A stretch of DNA of 64,000 nucleotides from Stenogyne calaminthoides (Eukaryota > Streptophyta > Magnoliopsida > Lamiales > Lamiaceae), in contig JBBCBC010000012.1 in the NCBI GenBank assembly GCA_037126765.1, forward strand, positions 1,550,001 through 1,614,000. The letters are read 5' to 3'. The notes beneath the pieces are model-generated. The model was not told the DNA's origin. It saw only the letters and a list, made by a program, of their open reading frames with translations, and ran no database searches. A program made the translations under genes and the position numbers. Shown here in pieces: positions 24,761-36,601 of the stretch (the stretch's first letter is position 1; every line of letters starts with the position of its first letter).

Positions 24761-25095
24761 AGAGTTGACCTAGTGGTGTGGGCTTGAGACTTAGAAGTGT
24801 GTCTTTCTCTAGATCTCATATTCGAACCCTCTTAGGTGCGGGTTGGTAGCAACGCATGCGATTTCGTGTCTATTAAGCCGAGTGGTTGGCTAGTTCGAAG
24901 GCTCTCGGCCATCTGGCGTAGGCTGTATCCACTGAGTGCCAGACGGGCGAACGAGTCATGCGGCGCCTCGGGCCGAATCCCTCGGTGCATTTCGCCTGCG
25001 CAATGCTTGCGGGTGTCGCTTCCCTATGCCCAGGTTTGATTGTGTGTAGAGGCTCCCCTCTAATCAGGAGGATTACTAGCATGCTCAACGATTAC
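24761..25095 (+). mobile_element. tRNA-derived SINE-like unit
   Basis: TTGACCTAGTGGTGTGGGC (24766 on) resembles an internal RNA polymerase III box A. ATTCGAACCCT (24819 on) resembles box B, about 45 bases further. A GC-rich body follows (25 to 30 per cent richer in GC than its flanks, by eye), ending near CAACGATTACTAG. I see no clear tail or target duplication, so the limits are approximate. The short frames here are not credible genes. Confidence 0.45.
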
Positions 25096-25324
25096 TAGTT
25101 TCAAACGATATTAAATTATATTTTACTTTGATATCTTCTCAATGATTGGCAACGCATGGTCGCATTCACTTATAACGATCAGTAATTTGATCTCCGTTCC
25201 TACCCTCCAAACGACGAATTTGCTTTCGATTTGGTTGAATGGGTGCAGGTCACGATCATGAACCTACTAATCAAATTTCTCCACAATTTATAATAAAACA
25301 ATAAAAAAAGCTTGAGTGGGTCTC

Positions 25325-25485
25325 ATGTGCACCATGCACTCATAGTGCATTTTAGAAGCGTGCAACTATTTCAAACAGAAACGTGTAATTGTGTTCTCAT
25401 ATTAACAGTTGCACTTTTCTGTCTAAATAAATCAAATTTTTCTAAAATGCACTATAAGTGCACGGTGCACCCGGGTGCATACAAC
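25325..25485. mobile_element. MITE family B (GTGCAC palindrome) copy 1
   Basis: ATGTGCACCATGCACTCATA then GTGCATTTTAGAA on the left is mirrored by TTCTAAAATGCAC then ATAAGTGCACGGTGCAC on the right. The related copies at 46697 and 49781 share both arms. Confidence 0.7.
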
Positions 25486-26499
25486 ACCTAGACAAAAAGC
25501 TTTTATGAATTTACTTTTGATGCATGGTAAAAAAAAACTTTGTATCATTTCTAAACTAAAAATATCATTTATATTTTTTTCATAACAAATGATTTTATAT
25601 TATTTTAAAAGTAATACAAAATTTACCTTAAAATGCAATATATATGTTTCGCCCTGCAGCCTCAGACCTTAAGGCTCCGTTTGGTAGGCCTTAATATGGC
25701 CTAAATAGTGTCATGTAATAATATAACAACCCACTTGGTAACCCATATTATGGTCGTACTAATTTATATTGACCCGCTTTTAATGCGGCCGATCCGGACG
25801 GTAATACTGTCGATTCCCTGTAGCCTTCAGCACTGTCGAAGATGACCCCCCCCCATCGTCTTCGGTGAGTATGGGTTCCACAGTACATTTTTCTGGTCAA
25901 TTTTGCCCCTCCTCTAGATTAATATATCACAAATTTGTGTTGTCCTGTTCATTTCTCTCTTTCTCCAATTTCGTATTCGTTTTTGTGTGGGTTTCGTTTG
26001 TGCGATTTTTAGGGTTTCGCAACGGAAGCAACCATCGACGGCGGCGTACAAACGATGACATTGTGAGGGAAATCCACCATCTTCTTTCCCAAAAATCAGG
26101 TACATTTTTGTACCGCGATCGATTTTTGATTTCCTTTCCTCTAGATTATGCGATTTCCTTTTTTTTAGGGTTTTTTATTTTTGTTTCATACAGGTGCTCA
26201 CCGCGTCGTGGATTTTTGTTTCATTGCGTACAAATGGCATCGTTCATTTTTCTTTCATCCCACAACTATCTCAAGGTACGTTGTAATGGTGGTCGATTTT
26301 TTGGAAAAAAATTATCAATTCCCAGACGAGTTTTTATATGAATTCATCCCCAATGAATATCACCACGATTAGAAACTTGCCTATCTTCAATTGAATATCT
26401 ATGTGTGGTAATTCGACCAAATACATGGGTTCTTGATTTTTCGGGTAATTAAAAGATTAAATGTGGACTAAATATATTCTGTGGTGTTCTGGAAATATG

Positions 26500-27115
26500 T
26501 TGTTCTAGTTTTTCTACTTTTTGTTCTATATTGTTCTAGTTTGATATGTGAACTGAATTTACAATTGTTTTGGGAATAAATGTGGACTAAATTGACATGT
26601 TGTTCTAGTTGTTCTAGCTCAAAGATTTGATTGTTTCTGCAAGTGGCTTTCCAAGTTTATAGATTTAAATGTGGGTTTAAATATAGTTTCAGTGTTGGAG
26701 AAATTTAATGTATGTTGTTCTAGTTGTTCTAGGTCAAAATTTTAATTGTCTAAATGTGGCTCTCCATCGAGAATCATTTAGCTAAGGGGTTTGTTGGTTA
26801 GATGTGGACTCAAATGTTGTTTCAAACTCAATTGACACTCTTAGTTGTTCTAGCTCAAATGGTATGATTGTTTGAATGAGCATCTCCTAGTTTATTGGTT
26901 TAATTGTGGACTGATATGTTGTTATAGTTGATATGTGGACTGAATTAGTTGTTTTGGTAATAAATGTGGACTAATTGATATGTTGTTTCTACCTCAAATG
27001 AATTGATGGTTTTGAAAATAAATGTTCTAGTTGTTCTAGCTCAAAGTTATCTTATAGGTTTGTTGGTTTAATGTTGGGGGAAATGTAATGTACATTCTTC
27101 TAGTTGTTCTAGTTG
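26500..27115 (+). repeat. Degenerate TTGTTCTAGTTGTTCTAG repeats in Harbinger 5' region
   Basis: TTGTTCTAG recurs about ten times, often as a doublet followed by CTCAAA. It lies in the leader or first intron ahead of the transposase exons. The frame at 25865-26341 upstream of it has no recognisable domain. Confidence 0.55.
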
Positions 27116-27399
27116 GATTAAATGTGATTGTTTTATTGAGACTCTCCATCTCCATTGATGAGCATCTGTTAGGTCATCCTTATCCATTATTTAGGTTGTG
27201 GAGGCTTTCCTCAGCTACTGCTACAGATCATTTTTCGCAAGCTGGAAGTTGTGTAAGCTTTGTCTTCTATATTCTATCTTATACGTTGTTCATTGATATA
27301 TCACTTATTCTATCATATCCGATCAATTGTTTGTTGTTTGTAGGTAATAATCTGTTTTGGCCCATTACATATCCGACGATGTTGTCACTACACATGAAG

Positions 27400-28500
27400 A
27401 AACTTTTGTTGTATATATTGATAGAACACGTACAACCTCGGAGAAAGGTTGTGTGTCTTATACTAGCACATTTGATACTTCAAACAACTAATAGAAGAGT
27501 TAGACGACGTGATGATGTTATGTCTTATAACATGATTAGTAAGATACCTGGCCAAGTAAGTCGTTTAGGTAGGTTGTGTACGCTTACTGATGTTGCATGT
27601 GTAAAAAATTTACGAATGGACCGAAACACTTTTGCAAGACTTTGTATATTACTGAGAGATTTAGGAGGTTTAAAAGATCAATGGTATGTGTGTATTGAGG
27701 AACAAGTGTCCATGTTCTTATCTGTCTTGAGTCATCATAAAAAGCAGAATGTTGTCTCGTTTGACTACCGAAGATCGAGTCAAACAATGTCTTATTACAT
27801 GAACTTGATCCTAAAAGCAGTCATTAAACTTCACTCTTTATTCTTGGTTAAGCTGACTCATGTTCCTCTCGATTCAGTTGATCCACGATGGAAATGGTTT
27901 AAGGTACAATAATCCTCTTACAACCCATTTTGATTCAAAGTTACTTAAATATATTTTAATAATTATTTATGTAACATAGGGCTGCTTAGGTGCTCTAGAT
28001 GGTACCCATATTGACGTTACGGTGGCCAATAGTGAGAAGGGGAAATTCAGAAATAGGAAGGGTCGTATATCCACGAACGTATTGGGTGTATGTGATACAG
28101 AGATGCAATTTGTGTACTTCCTTCCCGGCTGGGAAGGGTCGGCTCTGAAGCTAAGGTTTTACGAGATGCCGTCACCTGACCCCACGGTTTGAAAGTCCCA
28201 AAAGGTATTACCATCATTTTAATTAAAATTTATATATTTAATTATTCAGTATCAACCCCACTGTTTCTCAATTTGTTGACATGTGCATGTGTAGGACAAT
28301 ACTATCTTTGTGACAACGGTTATGCGAATGCAGAGGGATTTCTTGCTCCCTATAGGGGATGTAGATACCATCTAAAAGAGTGGGGCTCGAATACCGGACG
28401 ACCAACTAATCATCAAGAACATTTCAATATGAGACATACAAGAGCCCACAACGTCATAGAGCGTGCATTTGGTGTCTTGAAAAAACGTGGGCGGCGGCGA
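27400..28500 (+). pseudogene. Harbinger transposase (DDE superfamily), inactivated
   Basis: The transposase cuts and rejoins DNA at the Harbinger termini. Three exons are visible: one ending at 27903 (with MDRNTFARLCILLRDLG), one at 27980-28204 and one from 28295. The catalytic acidic residues can be placed: Asp in GALDGTHID, Asp in YYLCDNGYAN, and Glu in NVIERAFG. The second exon changes frame near 28140 (LPGWEGSA is followed by the wrong frame), and the correct frame then contains a TGA near 28180 before GLKVPK. After FGVLKK at about 28485 the usual C-terminus is missing and GC-rich repeats follow. The N-terminal exon boundary is not clear. Confidence 0.8.
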
Positions 28501-28645
28501 AATGACAGGCTGTGATGTGGGCGGCGGGAGCGATTTATAATGACGAGTTGGTGCATTTGGCGGTGAAATGATAGGTTGTGATGTGGGCGGCGGCGGACTG
28601 ACGAGTTGATGGGCGGTGGCGGACGAACTTCTTTAATAAGTGGTT
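28485..28645. repeat. GC-rich GTGGGCGGCGG repeats truncating the transposase
   Basis: GTGATGTGGGCGGCGG occurs two to three times with GACAGGCT/GATAGGTT spacers, replacing the expected transposase C-terminus. Its complement, CCGCCGCCCAC, also appears near 20110. Confidence 0.55.
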
Positions 28646-29546
28646 TTTTAGCCGGTTTAGGAGATAGACCCTCCAATGTTGGGCTTAGGATTTGGAAATG
28701 GAGTTTTATGGTGTTGAAATCGACGGTTATAGGGAGGGGTTTTCGGAATCGACCGATTTCTTTGTGCGTTTTTTGAGAGGAGTTTGGAGAGGTCAGATTT
28801 CAGTTTTGATTGTGTGAGGGTGGAGGGAAGCCGAAAAGTTGCAATATTATATTGGGCCATTTTAAAACTTATGTTGATCCATTTTTGTATTGGGTTATAT
28901 AGTGGGTGTAATAATGGGTCTTGCTTGATGTAGCCCAAATTAGTTATATATCATGATCCGATTAAATTGTAGGAATTACTTACACCAACTTATAGTTATA
29001 ATTAAATCGAAACAATTTAGATTAAAATGGTATTTCCAATAATGAAAACATATATGTTGGTCAAAATTTGATTCACTTCATGTAAGATATGATTCCTTAA
29101 ATGATGTTGAGAACCCAATATCTAATTTTATGGAGCAGAGTTTGAATGTATACTAGTGGCGTGGAGTGAATGGGTAATTGTCCTTTTCGAAATTGTTAAA
29201 AGGAGGCCGAATTTAATGTATGGTCGACTATACTGTTGATTTATTAATGGGTCTTGGTTTTGATGCATATCAACTTACTTTTTGCACCATCTAATGTATG
29301 GATAAATTTAATGGTTGTTTGTGTCTGTATTTTATATCCCCTGTTTGTTCATGTTTTATTGGATAAACCATTTTAAGATATAATCTGATGCAAAAAGTTT
29401 ATATAATCTGATGCAAGAAGTTTATGTGAATGAACCTCATATCCAAGCAAATATCACATAATAAAAAATAACATAATCATCCAACACAAAACATTATCCC
29501 AAAGTTTCAAACATAAATATCACACAAGTTTCATATATCATGATTG
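28646..29546. other. Between the convergent Harbinger genes
   Basis: This is AT-rich sequence between the transposase remnant and the end of the minus-strand gene. No feature is supported. The ATCTGATGCAAAAAGTTTAT unit is duplicated near 29383 and 29407. Confidence 0.5.
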
Positions 29547-30700
29547 TTAATCGAAGTCCCCGTCAAGCAAACGACGAATGTAGCGTGGCCGAGCATGCTC
29601 GGGTAGTCCAGTAAACAATTCTCACCGCTGGTTGCTCTTACTATGTTCTCAGAGGCATCAAGGCGTTCATCGAGAGTGAGATCGGTAATGGATTCAAGAA
29701 TACTAAATACATCACTCCTATTAGAACTCGGTTGCTTGGGCCAAGTGGGAACGGGCTGATCAACAATAGACTGGAAAAGATTTGCTAGACATCAGAGCTC
29801 TTGAACAAGTCATCCAATCCATCAAGCAGTTCTCGGTTGTTTCCAGGATGTGATTGTGAGACCCTTTTGTTACTGGATGATGGAGCAGAAGGTTTAGTCG
29901 GTTCAACATTAGGAGTTTGACTTTCAACATCCATCTCACAAGGGCCATCTTCAGCCGGGGTAGATTTCCCTACACCTTGATGGCTTGCAGTCGTCTCTGC
30001 CTCTGTCCTATTACCATTTGCCTCTGCCCTAGTAGGATCTGCATCTGTCATTGTATCCTCGAACACTAGGTCGTTCACAGCATCTATGACAGATTGGCTT
30101 GAATTACCCGTTGCACCATCATTACCAAACAACTCTAACCAGACATAGTAGAAAGGTCAAGGCTTGTACCTCATATTAGCCAATGTCGATTCCTTCTGCA
30201 AGAAAATCAAAAAATTAATTTATAAATGCATTAGACTGTAGTATATTTCAACAAAATGAGTAATTAATGACATGCTAACCTTCACAGTTTTTTCCCAAGC
30301 AATGTTTGATACATCAAGGATCTTCGTCTCAGTGTTAAAACCTCCACCAGAATCCCCTAGAGCTATTTGAATGGCCGCATGGTGTCTTTTCCAAATTGTT
30401 ATCCTATAGTTGATGTGAGGATTAGCTCGAAGATCTGTTCCAGGGATCTTCTCAAGTAGTTTTTTCTCCAATTTTTATAGGTAACTAGGCCGAAAGTCGT
30501 TCTCACTCTTCCAGCCTCCGTATGCAATGAGTTCCTTAAACAAATCCATTAGAATTACTTCCTCGTTATGAAGCTTATGCTTCCATGTTCTTCGTGTGGT
30601 AGGTCCTTTGGCTTTTTTTACCTTTTGTAACTGGGATTGTGCTACAGTGGCAAAAGCTTTTAGAATTGGCCGGCGGGTCGAGCCGGCCCAAAACCCACTT
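29547..30700 (-). pseudogene. Harbinger Myb/SANT-like DNA-binding protein, inactivated
   Basis: This is the second protein of PIF/Harbinger elements; it binds the termini and assists the transposase. The first exon (about 30700-30280) shows the trihelix/SANT pattern RRTWKHKLHNEEVILMDLF, then GGWKSENDF, then KIPGTDLRANPHINYRITIW. A GT-AG intron spans 30279-30196. The second exon carries ANMRYK and FGNDGATG, a low-complexity Ser/Thr/Pro linker, and a C-terminal PEHARPRYIRRLLDGDFD block ending in TAA at 29547. It is broken by an in-frame TAA at 30475 (after FRPSYL), a TGA where Trp is usual (after NMRYKP), and frame changes near 29785 and 29640. The N-terminus is cut off by the insertion starting at about 30661. 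Confidence 0.78.
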
Positions 30701-32096
30701 CGACCCACATTTTTGCGGGTTTGGGCGGGCCAACCCACTGTGGGCTTGGGTCGAAAACTACTCAACCCAAACCATAACGGGTAGCTGTTGGGATTATACT
30801 AGAAAGTATGCTTTTTACTTTGTATAATCAAAACGGAATTCCGAATTTATTTACTGAAATAAATTATTTATCACTGATGCGTTAAATATTATTGAATGTT
30901 ACATATATTTCTTTGCATAAGATAACTGCTTCAATAAGTCGTCGTGTTACATTGTAGTTAATTTAGTGATACCAGATCACAGAAGATTAAATTAACAGTC
31001 TCTTGTAACTAAAAGTACGCCATTCACGACCTAGATGGAAATGAACAACCCATCGCAAAAGGTTGAAGTGTAAGGCTCAGATTGGCTTGTCTTGACCAAG
31101 AGATTACACTAGTTCATGACCGATGCCTTTGAATAGGACCTACTGAGGAGGATAAATTCTTGAGCCCGAACAAGGAAGAATTAGACCTCAGTGGTTCGTT
31201 ATTTCTTAATCTTTGTTCCTTAAATAGGATCACGTGGGATTGGTAACTATTGCTTTGACTTATCATGGGTAGCGAATCAACGAGATTCAATACTTTTTAT
31301 CTTGGGCAATATTATTAGTCACACGTGATTGATTGCTAGATTTAATCTGAAGAATCGTGTGCAAAATACGACATTGTTCGATTTGCCCCTTGAGGTTCAT
31401 AAGCTTTATCATACCAAATCTTGCAAGTGGAATTAGTTTCCGGTATGGATAATAATGTTGAACCGTTCCTTGACCAAGGACAAAAAATATTAATTAATGG
31501 AAAGCTATTTCAGTGGCTTGAATTAATTAATGGGCTAGATAATCTTAAACACGGGAAATAATAATCTGAGTCATATTGACTGTAATATGGGTTAAGATGG
31601 ATAGTGCAATATTAATTATGTAGTGGGATTAATTAATATTTATGGGCTTGAATAATATTGTGGCTCAATATTAGATATTCAAGGTCCAATCTTAATTCTC
31701 CTAAAGGCCCCCTGAGTAGCCCAATATATAGTCCAATAACTGAAAATGTGATTAAAATAAAATAAATATTGTTGCTTATTTTTCCTACTAAATTTTCGAA
31801 AATTATAGATAAGTTGGGAGAAAGATTTTATTTGAATTTTGTTATGGAATGAAGATATGTATTCTTGGAATACAAGATTATCTCATTAAATTCAAGAAAT
31901 CTCCCACTTGGTTATCTATAATGTGTTTTTCGAAAAAAAAAATGAAATATAGTGGGCAAGAAAGATTTTCTTGATTTTCTTGAAAATATATTATGGAAGA
32001 TATGTATTTTTATAATACAAGAATATCTCATAAATTCAAGAAGATCCAAATCTTGGAATCTGATACTCTATATTTTCGAAAATCCATAGCAAATAG

Positions 32097-33956
32097 TGTT
32101 GGGATTATACTGAAAAGTATGCTTTTACTTTGTATAATCGAAACTGAATTTCCAGACTTATTTACTGAAATAAATTGTTTATCACTGATGCTTTAAATAT
32201 GATTGAATGTTGTATATATTTACCGCATAATCTGTTCAATAATTAAATGCGTGTTACAATCAGTAGTTAATTTAGTGATACCCGATCACGAAAGATTAAA
32301 TTAACGATCCCTTGTAACTATAAATGCGCCATTCACGACCTAGATGGAAATGAACAACCATCGCGAAAGGTTGAAGTGTAAGACTTCAGATTGGTTTGTC
32401 TTGACCAAGAGATTACACTAGTGCATGACCGATCTTGTTGAATAGGACCTCTGAGGAGGATAAATTCTTGAATCGAACAAGGAAGAATTAGACCTCGATG
32501 GTTCGTTATTTCTTAACCTTCGTCCCTTAAATAGGATCACGTGGGATTGGTAACTATTGCTTTGACTTATCATGGGTAGCGAATCGAGAGATTCAATACT
32601 TTTTATCTTGGGCAATATTATTGGTCACATGTGATTGCTAAGATTTATCTGAAGAATCGTGTGCAAAATGCGCTTGCTTGATTTGCCCCCTTGGGAGGTT
32701 CATAAGTTTTATCATACCAAATCTTGCAAGTGGAATTAGTTTCCTGTATGGATAATAATGTTGAACCGTTCCTCGACCAAGGACAAAAAGATATTAATTA
32801 ACGGAAAGCTATTTCAAAGGGCTTGAATTAATTAATGGGCTAGATAATCTTAAACACGGGAAATAATGACCGGAGCCATATTGACCGTAATATATGGGTT
32901 AAGATGGATAGTCTGAATATTAATTATGTAGTGGGATTAATTAATATTTATGGGCTTGAATTATATTGTGGCTCAATATTAGATATTCAAGATCCATTAG
33001 AAGGTCCAATCTTAATTCTCCTAAAGGCCCCCTTGAATAACCCAACATATAGTCCAATAATCTGAAAAAATGTGATTAAAATAAAATAAATATTGTTGCT
33101 TTATATTTTTCCTCTTATTTTCGAATATTATGGATAAAAGAGGAGAAAGATTTTCTTTGAATTTTGTTATGGAATGAAGATATGTATTCTTGGAATACAA
33201 GATTGTCTCATTAAATTCAAGAAATCTCCCACTTGGTTATACATAATGAAATTTGAAATTTTGGAAATATAATGGGCAAGAAAATATTTTCTTGATTTTC
33301 TTGAAAAGATATTATGGAAGATATGTATTTCTTGAAATACAAGAATATCTCATAAATTCAAGAAGATCCAAATCTTGGATTCTTGCACACTAATATTTTC
33401 GAAAATTCCATAAAATAGAGGAGGTGGATTTTTGTGGAATATTTTAATTATGGGAAATAGAATATATGGGATATATTCAAGATTTCTTGGTGACCAAGAA
33501 AAGTCTTATCCCACATTGAAAAACAACACAAATTTCGTCCACCCTCTCTCCTATAAATAGGGGATGATTAGTTCATTCCCAAGTACAATTCCATGTGCTG
33601 GAAATATTAGCAAATCCACATAAGTGGTGCAACAAAGTTTATTTTTTTTTCTTTTGTTAATTGTTCGCGAGTATCCTTCCACCGGATTGTCGAGCAAGGG
33701 CTAAGGGAATACTTGGGAAGTCCTTTTGGTTAGTCCGTCCGACCAAAGCCACTTTGCATCCCGAGAGGAGAATGCGTTCACGTAAACCCGTAGATTCCGC
33801 ATGCGTAGGTTTTACGTGGCTTTTTATATGCATGATATGTTGTTGCAATTATTATTTGAATTAATATAGGATTAATTCATGCTAGTAATAATTAATGAAT
33901 TAAATTTGTATTTAAATATTCACCCCGAATAGATCTGTGCAACTCATTCCCCAACA
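32097..33956 (+). mobile_element. Inner solo LTR of the same family
   Basis: It starts TGTTGGGATTATACTGAAAA and ends GCAACTCATTCCCCAACA, 1860 bp long. A perfect AATAG duplication flanks it (32092-32096, 33957-33961). It lines up end to end with the outer LTR, with scattered substitutions and indels. It lies in the same orientation, within the region CGAAAATCCATAGCAAATAG of the outer copy. Confidence 0.9.
33552..33559 (+). promoter_or_regulatory. TATA box of inner LTR
   Basis: TATAAATA followed by GGGGATGATTAG, conserved in the outer LTR at 34094-34101. It is the likely U3 promoter marking the U3/R boundary shortly downstream. Confidence 0.6.
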
Positions 33957-34093
33957 AATAGAGTAGATGAGATTTTTGTGGAATATTATAATTATGGGAG
34001 AAAGAATATAGGAAATATATTCAAGATTTCTTGGAGATCAAGAAAAGATTTTCCCACATTATTTTGAGTACAAATTTCGACCACCCTAGTCTC

Positions 34094-34101
34094 TATAAAT
34101 A
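34094..34101 (+). promoter_or_regulatory. TATA box of outer LTR
   Basis: TATAAATA followed by GGGGATGATT, the same position in the LTR as 33552-33559 in the inner copy. Confidence 0.55.
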
Positions 34102-34599
34102 GGGGATGATTATTTCATTCCTAAGTACAATTCCATGTGCTGGAAAAATTAGTAAATCCACAAAGGTGGTGCAACATAATTTATTTTTCTCCCTTTGTTA
34201 AATCGTTCACAAGAATCCTTCCACCGGATAGTCGAACGAGGGCTAAGGGAATACTTGGGAAGTTCTTTCCGTTAGTCTAATCATCCACACCGTTACCATC
34301 CCAAGAGGTACGTTCACGTAAACTCGTAGAATTCCGCATGCGTAGGTTTTAAGTGAATTATTATATGCATGATATGTTGTTGGATTATTATTTGAATTAA
34401 TATAGGATTAATTCATGCTAGTAATAATTATTAGAATTAAATTTGTATTTAAATATTCATCCCGAATAGATCTGTGCAACTTATTCCCTAACAGTAGCGG
34501 GCTTGGCGAGCTTTTTTTTAATAAAATATTATTTTTTACATGTATTATTTATAATAAATTTTAGAGTAGGTCTTCGATAAAACTTGTTAATATCATTAA

Positions 34600-34765
34600 T
34601 TTTTTACCACTACACTTATAATTTAGTATAATAACACTTGTAAACTGGGATCATAACATTAAATGCTAGAGGTATTAGTTTATAAGAGTATTGATATCAT
34701 TTTATAAGTGTAATGAAATTAATTTCATAATATGAACATGTTTCACATGAGAGTGTCTGTGTAAA
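34600..34765. repeat. Dispersed repeat family R, copy 2
   Basis: CCACTACACTTATAATTTAG, ATCATAACATTAAATGCTAG and AGGTATTAGTTTATAAGAGT align with the copies at 4661 and 52741. It lies inside the GC-rich element. Confidence 0.65.
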
Positions 34766-35050
34766 TTTTAAACATCATATGAACAATGCCTTAATAAATT
34801 ATTTTTTGTATTTATATTTCTGTATTTTAAGTAAATTTAATGATATTATTAAAAAAAATATTATTATTATTATTTTTTAAAAGCCCACGGGCCAACCCAA
34901 CCAAACCCGCCCCAACCCACTCTAACTTGCCGCCTAAACAAGCTCTGTTCTCCCGGAGTTCAGAATACTCAACCCAACCCGCCTATATATAGGGGGCTGG
35001 AACCGCCCAACTGGTTTGACCCCATTTAAGCGACTCTAACCGTGGCTATC

Positions 35051-36165
35051 GTTATCCATTACTACGACACAATCCAAAAAAATATGAAATTAACACAAAC
35101 AAATATCAATTTAGTAAAATAACAAACAGCTTCTTCCAAGCAATGCATATCATTACTCCATAAGAAACACGAATGCAACCACATTTGAAAACTGATAAAC
35201 ACAATAATATTTCAGGACCACTATATATACCACATTTTAGTCCACAATTAAAATAACAGCAACACTGCATAAGCTATGCGCATCATTATCCAGAAAACAT
35301 GCACAATACCCATGGCAACACAAAAAATACAAATGTCATACCTAATGCATATTGTAATTCCATCCAGAATTGATAATCTCAACACATTGTAATGTAGGAA
35401 ACTAAAACCTCAAAGAAGTTGTGTCACACAAAGTTTTATTCAAAACGAACCTAATATCAAGAATCACGCCCACCACTGAGTCTTAACAAAAAATGTCGGA
35501 CCCAACACAAAAAGCAAAAATGGCATCACCCCATACAAACACAATTTCACATATCATCCCCAACATACACAAAATCAAAGCGAACAAATCAATGTGAAAC
35601 AAAGGTGCATTTGGTCGAAAATGGAATGGATAAATGAAATGAGTTATTCGTTTTTCTTACCCGGAACCACCGCGAGCAGGAACACAACATCGCAAGATGG
35701 AAGTGAAGACGTGATTGAGAGCCAATCATTCGGCCAAACGAGAACAATAACCAAGAATCGCCCAACCAGGATGAAGAAAATGGAAAACTCAAACAACACT
35801 AACCAATCGCCATTGTTGTCGTGCAGTGGAGCCCTAAAAATCGAGGTGGAATAAGGAGGACAACGAAAATAACGCGGGGGAATGAAATGAAGTTGAAAAA
35901 TAAGGCGGCCGAATTTATGTTTTTGTGAAGGAGGGGTAGATTGGTCATTTAATTGAAATACACACTTTTATGCCTATTTATTACCCCATACCAAGTATCA
36001 CTATAAATTTATACTTATTTATTACCCCTACCAAATAAAATACTAATTTTATCTCATTATTTTTATTACAATGTATCAAACGATATAATAGTACCAACCC
36101 ATAATATATTATACCAATCTACTTTATCCTACCCATTTTTATTAACCCAGCCAATCCCTACCTAA
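35051..36165. other. Right part of the Harbinger element
   Basis: No gene is seen. Frames at 35589-35854 on both strands have no recognisable domain. On the minus strand this would be the leader of the Myb/SANT-like gene. AATAATAATAATAATGG closes the region near 36180. Confidence 0.4.
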
Positions 36166-36601
36166 TAATAATAATAATGGAAATAAACAGGTGCATTGTA
36201 TTGTGCACGTTATTATCATGAATAAATTAGATTTCTAACTTTGACATTAAACGCACGAAACTATTTGACCACCCCGACATCAAAAAAGAAAAAAACAAAA
36301 AAAGAAAAAAGGAAATTTGCTTTTGCTGCCGTGGTCATCTAACTTTCCTCCAATTCTTTCCTTGTAGCTCTTCTTTTTCCTCACCGCCCACCTCCCAAAA
36401 TCCCCCTCTTTCCGTTTTCCCAGAGACTTTCTACTTCTTCAAATTCATACCATATAAATCTCAATTTCTTCATTTTCCAATCGGTTGTTTCTACTTCTTC
36501 TACTTATTCATGTGCATGCGCAATTATTAATTGAACTGATTTATACCATTTTTTGATTTGATTGTCGAAAAGTATTCAATAATTGGGGGAATTCTTCGAA
36601 A
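36166..36601 (+). promoter_or_regulatory. CLPD promoter and 5' leader
   Basis: Pyrimidine-rich sequence (36340-36480) precedes the start codon. CATATAAATC at 36451 may be the TATA box. CATGTG at 36509 matches the MYC-like/NAC core reported for the Arabidopsis ERD1 promoter, but here it lies in the presumed leader, so a role is only a suggestion. Confidence 0.4.

Larger units (their letters stand above)
30786..34493 (+). mobile_element. Outer solo LTR (Copia-like), interrupted by the inner solo LTR
   Basis: It starts TGTTGGGATTATACTAGAAA and ends GCAACTTATTCCCTAACA. A perfect GTAGC duplication flanks it (30781-30785, 34494-34498). After removing the inner insertion it is 1843 bp. No primer-binding site, gag or pol sequence is present, so it arose by LTR-LTR recombination. 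The LTR carries a TATAAATAGGGG promoter at 34094. Whether the parent was Tork, Ivana or another Copia lineage is not decidable here. Confidence 0.88.
30661..35050. mobile_element. GC-rich non-autonomous element hosting a solo LTR nest
   Basis: GC-rich arms flank the LTR nest: GCGGGTTTGGGCGGGCCAAC near 30715 on the left, and GGGCCAACCCAACCAAACCC near 34888 on the right, in partly inverted relation. Such GGGTTTGGGC arms are common in plant hAT-type non-autonomous elements. Candidate ends are TTAGAATTGGC (left) and GCGACTCTAA (right). No matching target duplication was found. It interrupts the Harbinger Myb-like gene. Confidence 0.45.
25674..36165. mobile_element. PIF/Harbinger transposon, broken and multiply interrupted
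   Basis: The element is defined by its two genes, a DDE transposase on the plus strand and a Myb/SANT-like protein on the minus strand, in convergent order. The left end is placed at AGGCTCCGTTTGGTAGGCC after TTA, a Harbinger-like terminus. The right end is uncertain: TACCAAATAAAATACT and ACCAACCCATAATATATT near 36030-36110 resemble subterminal sequence, but no clean inverted repeat or second TTA could be fixed. Without the insertion at 30661-35050 it is about 6 kb, a usual size for an autonomous element. Confidence 0.6.

Noticed and set aside
24836..25088. Overlapping frames of 67 and 71 codons in GC-rich sequence
   Set aside because: They overlap antisense and coincide with the SINE-like body; open frames are expected by chance at high GC.
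25865..26372. 158-codon frame at the Harbinger 5' side
   Set aside because: Phe/Ser-rich translation of AT-rich leader sequence without a domain; likely untranslated.
33657..33864. Overlapping frames near the end of the inner LTR
   Set aside because: They lie in LTR R/U5 sequence, downstream of its TATA box, and have no domain.
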